Source: Polaromonas sp. YR568
Lineage (GTDB): Bacteria; Pseudomonadota; Gammaproteobacteria; Burkholderiales; Burkholderiaceae
Direction: 5' to 3'
NCBI GenBank assembly: GCA_945871335.1
Contig: CAMBWM010000020.1
Coordinates: 1 to 16,733, forward strand
Length of the DNA: 16,733 nucleotides
Shown here piece after piece: positions 1-6,280 of this stretch (positions within the stretch are counted from its first letter, which is position 1; each line of letters opens with the position of its first letter). The notes under the pieces were generated by a model, which saw only the letters and a list, made by a program, of their open reading frames with translations, searched no databases and had not been told where the DNA came from. The position numbers and the translations under genes are program-made.

Positions 1-251
1 ATGGCCACCAGGCCGCCTTCGCCGTTGTTGTCTGCGCGCAGCACCAGCAGCACGTACTTGATCGAGACGATCAGCGTCAGCGTCCAGAAAAAGATGGACA
101 AGATGCCGTAGACATTGGCTGGAATAAATTCGACATGCCCGGAGCCGAAGACCTCCTTGATGGCATACAGAACACTGGTGCCGATGTCGCCGTAGACGAC
201 ACCGATAGCGCCCAGGGTGAGCGCTGTGAGGGATGTTTTTGAGCTGGTCAC
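1..251 (-). CDS. kup: Kup-family potassium uptake protein (N-terminal part, cut by window edge)
   Basis: Low-affinity K+ importer of the inner membrane (Kup/HAK/KT family, K+/H+ symport). Only the first 83 residues are present; the rest lies beyond position 1. Seen: the hallmark [16 protein letters not shown] in the first membrane segment (about residues 18-33), a second hydrophobic segment around residues 50-70, then the family signature RADNNGEGG. The start is taken as GTG at 249-251 because a strong AGGGGG Shine-Dalgarno sits 8 nt upstream (260-265) and the N-terminus then matches the family; no ATG fits. It lies about 200 bp downstream of gshA on the same strand, with a palindrome between them, so it probably has its own promoter. 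Its Shine-Dalgarno is the 3' arm of a hairpin followed by six T (separate entry). The family call is secure; the exact transport properties are inferred. Confidence 0.93.
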   Translation of the reverse strand, partial: MTSSKTSLTALTLGAIGVVYGDIGTSVLYAIKEVFGSGHVEFIPANVYGILSIFFWTLTLIVSIKYVLLVLRADNNGEGGLVA

Positions 252-291
252 AAAAAATTCCCCCTGTTGGCGCTTTCAGCGTCTGGGGGAA
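252..291 (-). promoter_or_regulatory. Hairpin covering the kup Shine-Dalgarno, followed by a T6 run
   Basis: Read on the minus strand, TTCCCCC (291-285) can pair with GGGGGAA (264-258), with an inner CGCT/AGCG stem (281-278 with 274-271) and a GAA loop. The 3' arm contains the kup Shine-Dalgarno. The hairpin is followed at once by six T (257-252) and then the GTG start. The shape fits either sequestration of the ribosome site or an intrinsic terminator/attenuator. Function is inference; the base pairing is seen. Confidence 0.4.
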
Positions 292-363
292 TGGTTGTAT
301 TGGGGTTGCCATTTTGCGCCTGAGCCGCAGCTGCGCAAGCCGGTCTGGCCGCCGCGTGCACAA

Positions 364-391
364 AAAATAGGGTTTTGTTGCAATGCAGCAA
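364..391 (-). promoter_or_regulatory. Possible sigma-70 promoter for kup
   Basis: On the minus strand TTGCTG (391-386), a 16-nt spacer, then TATTTT (369-364). It lies downstream of the gshA palindrome and would give a kup leader of roughly 100 nt that includes the Shine-Dalgarno hairpin. The match to consensus is only moderate, so this is a weak call. Confidence 0.27.
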
Positions 392-407
392 CTGAAGACG
401 CCGCCAC

Positions 408-450
408 GGGCTTTTTAGCCCCCCCGGGGGGGACCCTTGCCAAAAAGGCC
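408..450 (-). terminator. Imperfect GC-rich palindrome right after gshA (terminator or REP-like)
   Basis: Arms 408-418 and 440-450 pair with one mismatch and one G-T wobble. Inside them is a perfect C7/G7 block (419-425, 426-432), with a 7-nt bulge (433-439). It begins immediately after the gshA stop codon. A smaller alternative hairpin, GGGCT-TTTT-AGCCC, lies at 408-421. It could stop gshA transcription or protect its mRNA end, but on the minus strand there is no clean T-run after the stem, so a REP-like repeat is equally possible. Confidence 0.45.
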
Positions 451-1725
451 TCAGTCGTAGACCTCGGCCAGCGGATCAGTGCCTTCCAGCTCGTAACTGG
501 CGGCCAGCATGGCCAGGCGGGCGATCACGCCGTACATGTAAAAGCGGTTCGGGCTGCTGGAGCCGGGCTTGCGGCCGGGCTGGGGCAGGCGGCTGCTGTC
601 GGCAAAGGCCAGCGGTACAAAGCTGGCGCCGGGGGCGTTCAGGCTTTCGTCGACTGCACGCTCTGCATGCACCCGGTAAAAACCGCCCACCACAAAGCGG
701 TCCATCATGTAGACAACCGGCTCAGCCACCGCATCATTGACGCGCTCATTGGTGAGCACGCCTTCCTGGATGATCACCTCGGTGAGTGTCAGCCCCTCTT
801 GGGCCTTGATGTTTTGCAGGTCCAGGTCCTTGACGTCGCGCACCGTCATGATGCCCATGCCGCAATTGCCGTTGTCGGCCTTGACAATGACAAATGGCTT
901 TTCGTTAATGCCGTACTCTTTGTACTTGCGCCGGATCTTGGTCAATAGTGCATCTACGTTGCTGCTCAGGCTGTCCATGCCCACGCCTGCCTTAAAGTCC
1001 ACTTCACCACACTTGGCGTAGAGCGGGTTGATCAGCCACGGGTCCATGCCCAGCAGCTTGCCAAAGCGCTTGGCCACCTCTTCATAAGCTTGAAAGTGCC
1101 GCGACTTGCGGCGCACCGACCAGCCTGCGTGCAGCGGCGGTAGCAAAAACTGCTCGTGCAGGTCTTCGAGCATGCCGGGAATACCGGCCGACAAGTCGTT
1201 GTTCAGCAAAATCGTGCAGGGGTCAAAATCTTTGAGCCCCAGGCGTTTGTCGCTGCGGATCAGTGGCTCGATGGTGATGGCTTCACCGTTGGGCACGTCA
1301 AAGCTGGTCGGCTCTTTGATCTCTGAGTTGAGTGAGCCAAAGCGCACGTTCAGCCCGGCCTGGTGAAAGATGCGCTTGAGCTGCAGCAGGTTCGACAGGT
1401 AAAAAGTATTGTGCGTGTGGTTCTCTGGCACCACCAGCAAGTTGCGCGCCTCGGGGCAAATTTTTTCGATTGCCGCCATCGCCGCCTGCACCGCCAGTGG
1501 CAGCATCTCGGGGGTCAGGTTGTTCCAGCCGCTGGGAAACAGGTTAGTGTCCACCGGCGCTAGTTTGAAGCCCGAATTGCGCACATCCACCGAGGTGTAA
1601 AACGGCGGCGTGTGCTCCATCCACTCCAGGCGAAACCAGCGCTCGATGGCCGGCATAGAGTCCAGGACGCGCTGCTCCAACTCGTTGATCGGGCCGTTCA
1701 GAGCGGTGATGAGATGGGGAACCAT
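451..1725 (-). CDS. gshA: Glutamate--cysteine ligase, Acidithiobacillus/betaproteobacterial type
   Basis: First enzyme of glutathione synthesis: ATP-dependent joining of L-glutamate (gamma-carboxyl) to L-cysteine, cytoplasmic. The 424-residue product resembles the separate GshA family described from Acidithiobacillus (pfam GshA), not the E. coli GshA fold. Recognised stretches are FYTSVDVRNSGFKLAPVDTN (about 42-61), the acidic ENHTHNTFYL region (about 101-110), the ILLNNDLSAGIPGML segment, and a glycine-rich VKADNGNCGMGIMTV nucleotide-binding-like stretch (about 283-297). The start is ATG at 1723-1725, with only a weak GAAAG upstream. The 101-bp gap to proA (1726-1826) shows no clear promoter or hairpin. 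gshB is not in the window; the partner ligase must be elsewhere. ProA upstream also draws on the glutamate pool. Family call is strong; catalytic residues were not assigned. Confidence 0.92.
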   Translation of the reverse strand: MVPHLITALNGPINELEQRVLDSMPAIERWFRLEWMEHTPPFYTSVDVRNSGFKLAPVDTNLFPSGWNNLTPEMLPLAVQAAMAAIEKICPEARNLLVVPENHTHNTFYLSNLLQLKRIFHQAGLNVRFGSLNSEIKEPTSFDVPNGEAITIEPLIRSDKRLGLKDFDPCTILLNNDLSAGIPGMLEDLHEQFLLPPLHAGWSVRRKSRHFQAYEEVAKRFGKLLGMDPWLINPLYAKCGEVDFKAGVGMDSLSSNVDALLTKIRRKYKEYGINEKPFVIVKADNGNCGMGIMTVRDVKDLDLQNIKAQEGLTLTEVIIQEGVLTNERVNDAVAEPVVYMMDRFVVGGFYRVHAERAVDESLNAPGASFVPLAFADSSRLPQPGRKPGSSSPNRFYMYGVIARLAMLAASYELEGTDPLAEVYD

Positions 1726-1826
1726 GCGGCCACTTTCAGGTCAAATATTGTTCTCAGTGCGAAACCGCTTACCGATACTACCCACAGATGGTGACATTTC
1801 TACGGCTTGCAATACCAGCCGACTGT

Positions 1827-3140
1827 TCATCCCCGAACTTCACCTTCGCCCAGCACCACGTACTTGAGCGATGTCAGCCCTTCAATGCCGACCGGCCCGC
1901 GGGCGTGGAACTTGTCGGTGCTGATGCCGATCTCGGCGCCTAGGCCGAACTCGAAGCCGTCGGCAAAGCGCGTGCTGGTGTTGACCATGACGCTGGCCGA
2001 ATCAACTTCACGCAAAAAACGTTGGGCGCGATCGCGGTCACGCGTGATGATGGCGTCGGTGTGGTGGCTGGAGTAACGGTTGATGTGGTCAATGGCCTCA
2101 TCGACGCCGGCCACCACCTTGATGCTGATGATGGGCGCCAGGTATTCCTCGTACCAGTCCTGCTCGGTGGCTGCCTTGAGCGTGGCGCCGGGGTGGGACG
2201 CTTGCAGCAAGGCCAGAGATTCGACGTCGCAGCGCATCTCGACACCCTTGGCCGCGTAGATGGCACCGATGGCAGGCAGAAATTCGGCAGCAGCAGCTCG
2301 CGCCACCAGCAGACCTTCGGCAGCGTTGCAGGGGCTGTACTTTTGGGTCTTGGCGTTGTCGGCCACGTTCACGGCCATGGCCATGTCGCACAAGTCATCG
2401 ACATAGACATGGCAGTTGCCGTCCAGGTGTTTGATGACCGGTACTTTGGCGTCGCGGCTGATGCGCTCAATCAAACCCTTGCCGCCGCGCGGAATGATGA
2501 CGTCCACAAACTGCGGCATAGTGATCAGCATGCCGACGGCTTCGCGGTCGGTGCTGGGTACCAATTGCACCGCGTCGGCCGGCAGACCGGCCGCCACCAG
2601 CGCCTGTTGCACCAGCGCGGCCAGCGCCTTGTTCGATTCAATGGCTTCAGAGCCGCCGCGCAAGATGCAGGCGTTGCCGCTCTTGATGGCCAGCGAGGCT
2701 GCCTCAATGGTGACATTGGGCCGACTCTCGTAAATCATGCCGAACACGCCGATGGGCACGCGCATCTGACCGACGCGGATGCCGCTAGGTTGCTGTTTCA
2801 TGCCGATGATCTCGCCGATCACGTCGGGCATGACAGCCAACTGCTCGCAGCCCACGGCCACAGTTTCCAGCGCGTCGGCGCTGAGTTTCAGGCGGTCCAG
2901 CATGGGGCCGGACAAACCGGCAGCGGCGGCGCGGCTCAGGTCGCGTTGGTTGGCCGTTTGCAGTGCGCCGAAGTGCTCGCGCAGCAGGACGGCCAGCTGG
3001 ACCAGCGCCTGGTTCTTGAGCGCAGCCGGCGCTTTGGCCATCAGAGCCGAGGCGGCTTTGGCCTGGCTGCCCAGCTTTTGCATCAGGCGCGCAAGATCAC
3101 CGTCTGTGACGGGGGCTGTGGAGAGGTCGTGCGCGTTCAT
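1827..3140 (-). CDS. proA: Glutamate-5-semialdehyde dehydrogenase (gamma-glutamyl phosphate reductase)
   Basis: Second step of proline synthesis: NADPH-dependent reduction of gamma-glutamyl phosphate to glutamate-5-semialdehyde, cytoplasmic, acting after ProB (not in the window). Aldehyde-dehydrogenase fold, 437 residues from the chosen start, normal for ProA. Seen: [20 protein letters not shown] near the substrate-binding entrance, [13 protein letters not shown], the PRGGKGLI segment, the catalytic cysteine in [12 protein letters not shown] (Cys about 271), and the C-terminal [20 protein letters not shown]. The start is taken as ATG at 3138-3140; a TTG 18 nt upstream (3158) would add six residues but has no ribosome site. 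The ATG itself has a GGGGG only 1 nt away, unusually close, so the start is not certain. It sits downstream of a nitronate-monooxygenase-like gene that separates it from holA. Confidence 0.95.
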   Translation of the reverse strand: MNAHDLSTAPVTDGDLARLMQKLGSQAKAASALMAKAPAALKNQALVQLAVLLREHFGALQTANQRDLSRAAAAGLSGPMLDRLKLSADALETVAVGCEQLAVMPDVIGEIIGMKQQPSGIRVGQMRVPIGVFGMIYESRPNVTIEAASLAIKSGNACILRGGSEAIESNKALAALVQQALVAAGLPADAVQLVPSTDREAVGMLITMPQFVDVIIPRGGKGLIERISRDAKVPVIKHLDGNCHVYVDDLCDMAMAVNVADNAKTQKYSPCNAAEGLLVARAAAAEFLPAIGAIYAAKGVEMRCDVESLALLQASHPGATLKAATEQDWYEEYLAPIISIKVVAGVDEAIDHINRYSSHHTDAIITRDRDRAQRFLREVDSASVMVNTSTRFADGFEFGLGAEIGISTDKFHARGPVGIEGLTSLKYVVLGEGEVRG

Positions 3141-3177
3141 ACCCCCATTTTGCCGCAAGCGTCCATGAGACCGGTGC

Positions 3178-3315
3178 TTAGCGAAAAGGGCGTACGCCGC
3201 GGCGCTGCATCATGTCGCAAGTCAAGGCTTTGCAGTAACTCAGGTTGTAGTCCGGGTTGATCGGGTCTAAAAACAAGATTTCCGGCTCGTTGATGTCATA
3301 GAACGACTGCGTGTC
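3178..3315 (-). pseudogene. Open, startless frame between the NMO-like gene and proA (displaced 3' end or gene remnant)
   Basis: A 45-codon open frame with protein-like composition (it contains YDINEPEIL, DPINPDYNLSYCKAL and [11 protein letters not shown]) ends in TAA at 3178-3180. Its upstream limit is TAG at 3316-3318, and the frame has no ATG before the last eleven codons and no ribosome site. It overlaps the last 20 nt of the preceding NMO-like gene in another frame. Deleting one base near 3314-3316 would fuse it to that gene and lengthen the protein by about 40 residues. Either the NMO-like gene has a 3' frameshift (real, programmed or sequencing error) or this is a remnant of a lost gene. 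I do not recognise the peptide. Confidence 0.35.
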
Positions 3316-4507
3316 CTACAGTTTGCATACGGCCGGTCATCAGGTGCTGCATTAGCTGTTCGACAGACCGGATCTCCCGACCGAAGGGGAGCGTGCCGGC
3401 GCCGCGAAAGAACAGACCTTTGTCGATTTCACCAGCCATCGCATGACCGAGTTGCTGGTCAATGCAGAACTGGCCCATGGCAGGGTTCCCATCGCGCAGT
3501 CCGCAGTGGCTTAGGCAGTCAAAAGACATGTTGCATTTTTTCTTTTCGTGGGCATGCGCCTGCAGCTTGTGCTCGATACGCAGGTATTTGTTGAGCCAGG
3601 GGGTGCGCACGGCGCGTGCAGGCAGGCCGGCCACACTGATGAACTCCACCATGTCTTCATGCCCGGCCTCGGCCAGCACCCGTTTGAAGGCCGGGTCTGC
3701 ATCGCATTCCAGGGTGACGGCAAAGGCCGTGCCCAGCTGCACCGCCGCCGCTCCCAGGGCCTGAAGGCGCAGGATGTCGGCGTGGCTGCTGATGCCGCCT
3801 GCAGCAATCAAGGGAATCTCGCGCTCAATGCCCGCGCTCTTGAAGAAAGCCAGCACCTGCGGAATCACGCTCTCAAAGTCAAAGCGCGGGTCTTGCAGGT
3901 CGGCTACTTTGGCAGCCCCCAAGTGACCGCCGGCTAGGCGTGGGTGTTCAATCACGATGGCGTCGGGCAGCCGGCCTTTCTTTTCCCATTTGCGCACCAC
4001 CAGCTGCACGCCGCGTGCGTCCGACAAAATCGGTACCAGTGCGGTGGCCGGAAAGTCACGCGCGATCTCGGGCAAGTCCAGTGGCAGGCCGGCACCGACG
4101 ACGATGGCATCGGCGCCGCTGACCAGCGCTTGGCGCACATAAGCCTCATAAGCGCTCAGCGCTTTCATCACGTTGACCGCGATCAGACCCTTGCCGCCTG
4201 CAATCTGCCGGGCGCCTTGTATCTCACGGTCCAGTGCCAGCAGGTTGGCCGCGTCAATCAGTTCGCGCGCATCGGCTTCTTTGTCCAGGTGGCCGGTTTG
4301 TTTCATCAGGTCGGGGTGGCGCCGGCGCAGGTCTACAGCCGAGACCGTGCCCATTGCGCCTAAGCGGGCCACGGCGCCAGCCAGGCCGCTGGCGGATACG
4401 CCCACACCCATGCCGCCTTGCACCACGGGCAGCAATTCCCGACCGGCCAGTTGAAGCGGCCGCAGCCCGCCCGCCAGCGCCAGTTCACTAAGGATTGATT
4501 TGTTCAT
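3296..4507 (-). CDS. Nitronate monooxygenase / 2-nitropropane dioxygenase family flavoprotein
   Basis: FMN-dependent TIM-barrel enzyme of the NMO/FabK-like family, cytoplasmic. Known members oxidise alkyl nitronates or act as enoyl-ACP reductases; the substrate here is unknown. Seen in 403 residues: N-terminal PVVQGGMGVGVS (27-38), LIAVNVMKALS (108-118), VVGAGLP (136-142), the GGHLGAAK loop (193-200), and the phosphate-binding AAGGISSHADILRLQALGAA (235-254) followed by QLGTAF. The C-terminal part holds four cysteines at about 325, 331, 335 and 348, a possible metal or Fe-S site. The ATG at 4505-4507 has a good AGAGGT ribosome site. It lies 125 bp after holA and before proA; I recall holA and proA as direct neighbours in related genomes, so this gene may be an insertion. 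The last residues may be out of frame (see the 3178-3315 entry). Confidence 0.85.
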   Translation of the reverse strand: MNKSILSELALAGGLRPLQLAGRELLPVVQGGMGVGVSASGLAGAVARLGAMGTVSAVDLRRRHPDLMKQTGHLDKEADARELIDAANLLALDREIQGARQIAGGKGLIAVNVMKALSAYEAYVRQALVSGADAIVVGAGLPLDLPEIARDFPATALVPILSDARGVQLVVRKWEKKGRLPDAIVIEHPRLAGGHLGAAKVADLQDPRFDFESVIPQVLAFFKSAGIEREIPLIAAGGISSHADILRLQALGAAAVQLGTAFAVTLECDADPAFKRVLAEAGHEDMVEFISVAGLPARAVRTPWLNKYLRIEHKLQAHAHEKKKCNMSFDCLSHCGLRDGNPAMGQFCIDQQLGHAMAGEIDKGLFFRGAGTLPFGREIRSVEQLMQHLMTGRMQTVGHAVVL

Positions 4508-4528
4508 CGTTTTCCACCTCTCGTTGAA

Positions 4529-4578
4529 ATGGGTCTATGCCCATGTTCAAGGCTAACGATGACGGCAGGTCCTGACCT
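4529..4578 (-). promoter_or_regulatory. Two short palindromes upstream of the NMO-like gene
   Basis: ATGGG-TCTATG-CCCAT (4529-4544) and AGGTC-CT-GACCT (4567-4578) lie 22 and 60 nt before the start codon in the 125-bp gap after holA. They could be operator half-sites or weak hairpins. No consensus promoter is clear in the gap, although a TTGATA lies near 4587. Function is speculative. Confidence 0.22.
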
Positions 4579-4632
4579 TGTTATGTATCAAGCACCGGCG
4601 TTTTTTGTCTGCCGCGCTCAGCTGTTTGCTCG

Positions 4633-5736
4633 TCAGCGCTGTAGCGGGCGCGGGTTGCGGCCTGCATGCTGCGCAGCGCAACTGCTGCACAGCATGCCAG
4701 CCAGTCGGTGCAGTGATTGCCAGCCGTCATTTGGCCAGTCGGGCTGCTTGAGGCCTTTGACGATGCCGTCCACCTTGTGCGCGGCCTGCAGCAGATTGGC
4801 CAAGGTGGGTTCGTCGATTTGGGGCAGGACACGCTCGAACAGCTTTTCTTTGGCGCCCCAAACGCGGTTCTCTCTGAGCGCCATCGGCAAGGGCCGGCCC
4901 GCGGCCATGGCGTCTTTGACACGTTTCAAGCTGCGTATGTCTTCGGCCAGTGCCCAGTGCACCAGCACCTCGGACTCACCTTCGGCCTGCAGGCCGTCGA
5001 GCATGCGTGCCACGCGCAGGCCCTGGCCGGCAAGCACCGCTTCTGACAATTTAAAGACGTCGTAACGCGCCACGTTGAGCACGGCGTTTTCGACCTGGTC
5101 AAAACTCAGCACGGTGGGCTGACGCGGGTTGAGTGTCGGGTAAAGCAGCGCGAGCTTCTGGATTTCTTGGTGCGCTGCCAGCAAATTGCCTTCGACGCGC
5201 TCGGCAAAAAAATGCAGGGTGCGCTGGCCTTCTTCGCCGGGCGCGACCTGGAGGCTGTGCTGCTGCAAGCGTTGGGCTATCCAGGCCGGCAGACTGCGGC
5301 GATCTACAGGGTCCAGGCGGAGGGTCACGCCAAAGCTTTCGAGCGCGCCAAACCAGGCGCTCTTTGTGCTAAGGCTGTCGAGTTTGGGCAGCAGCACCAG
5401 CGTCATCGTCGAGTCGTCACCCTGGGCGCGCTCGGCAATTTGCTGGAGTGCAACCGAGCCGTCTTTGCCCGGTTTACCGTTGGGGATGCGGACCTCAACA
5501 ATTTGCTTGTCGGCAAACAGGCTCATTGAGCCGCCGCTTGCCAACACCTCGCTCCAGTCGAAATGGGCGCCAGCCACGGTGTGTACCGTGCGTTCGGTGT
5601 GGCCGTGCTGACGGGCGTGGGCGCGCAGCGTGTCGGCGCATTCCTGCACCAGCAAGGGCTCGTCGCCATACAGCGTGTAAAGGCTTTTGAGCCCGCGCTG
5701 AAGGTGTTCAAAGAGTTGCGCGCTGGCCAGTTGCAT
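4633..5736 (-). CDS. holA: DNA polymerase III subunit delta
   Basis: Clamp-loader subunit that opens the beta sliding clamp and, with delta-prime and tau/gamma, loads it on primed DNA. The 367-residue length is a little above E. coli HolA (343). Seen: N-terminal LYTLYGDEPLLVQECADTLR (about 19-38), typical of the family's degenerate AAA+ domain; a middle ALFADKQ-like segment (LFADKQIVEVR, about 73-83); and the C-terminal helical domain with EVLVHWALAEDIRSLKR and RVWGAKEKLFERVLPQ. The C-terminus after LHRLAGMLCSSCAAQ extends about 15 residues with no recognisable motif. The ATG at 5734-5736 has only a weak ribosome site; it starts 25 nt after lptE, and translational coupling is likely. The leuS-lptE-holA order is shared with E. 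coli and supports the call. Confidence 0.95.
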   Translation of the reverse strand: MQLASAQLFEHLQRGLKSLYTLYGDEPLLVQECADTLRAHARQHGHTERTVHTVAGAHFDWSEVLASGGSMSLFADKQIVEVRIPNGKPGKDGSVALQQIAERAQGDDSTMTLVLLPKLDSLSTKSAWFGALESFGVTLRLDPVDRRSLPAWIAQRLQQHSLQVAPGEEGQRTLHFFAERVEGNLLAAHQEIQKLALLYPTLNPRQPTVLSFDQVENAVLNVARYDVFKLSEAVLAGQGLRVARMLDGLQAEGESEVLVHWALAEDIRSLKRVKDAMAAGRPLPMALRENRVWGAKEKLFERVLPQIDEPTLANLLQAAHKVDGIVKGLKQPDWPNDGWQSLHRLAGMLCSSCAAQHAGRNPRPLQR

Positions 5737-5761
5737 GGGGCAATCTTACGCCCGGAGTTTT

Positions 5762-6265
5762 TTAGAGAGCGCGCACCGAAGAAAGCCGGCGCATGACTTG
5801 CTGCACCAGGTCGCTTTGCATATCCCGGTACAGCAAAGCTTCTTCGTTTTCTTTGGCCAGTGCGACGGTTTCGTTGTAGCTGATGTCGCGTTGCAGTTGC
5901 AATTCGGCCAGCTCTATCAATTCCTTGTCCTGCGGCGTGCGCAGCCGGAATGAAAAAAGGACGCGCAACTGGAACTCCCGCACCTGGCCGGCACTGCTGG
6001 TACCCAGAACGGTTTTTTCGCGCCGGTCAGCCAGGACGTCCAGAATCACGTCGGCCTGCAGCATCTGCTGTGGGTTTGTGAGTACGCGCAGTGCACTGTT
6101 GGCCGTCAGGGCGCGCCGTAGTTCGTCACCCAGACCAGAGCCCTCAGGCGCGTTGACGTAGATGGATTCGAAAGCAAAATTAGGCGTGCGGCGCATGCGA
6201 AATCCGCACCCGGAAGTCAGCAGCGCGCCCGCACCAGCCAGTGACAACAGAAGGCGACGTTGCAT
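5762..6265 (-). CDS. lptE: LPS-assembly lipoprotein LptE
   Basis: Outer-membrane lipoprotein that plugs the LptD barrel and helps deliver lipopolysaccharide to the cell surface. The 167-residue product starts with a lipoprotein signal peptide: basic MQRR, a hydrophobic stretch, and the lipobox LTSGC with the lipidated cysteine at residue 20, followed by GFRMRR, the usual GF-R start of mature LptE. The mature part contains FESIYVNAPEGSGLGDELRR and a C-terminal DMQSDLVQQVMRRL helix, both typical. The ATG at 6263-6265 has an AAGGAA ribosome site and lies 15 nt after the leuS stop. LptE sequences diverge widely, so the lipobox, length and leuS-holA position carry much of the identification. Its partner lptD is not in the window. 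Confidence 0.92.
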   Translation of the reverse strand: MQRRLLLSLAGAGALLTSGCGFRMRRTPNFAFESIYVNAPEGSGLGDELRRALTANSALRVLTNPQQMLQADVILDVLADRREKTVLGTSSAGQVREFQLRVLFSFRLRTPQDKELIELAELQLQRDISYNETVALAKENEEALLYRDMQSDLVQQVMRRLSSVRAL

Positions 6266-6280
6266 GGTCTTAATTCCTTG

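Noticed and set aside
2022..3260. Long plus-strand open frame (412 codons) opposite proA
   Set aside because: It is the antisense shadow of a GC-rich gene: the minus-strand product is unmistakable ProA, and the plus-strand peptide is His/Gln/Val-rich with no family motif.
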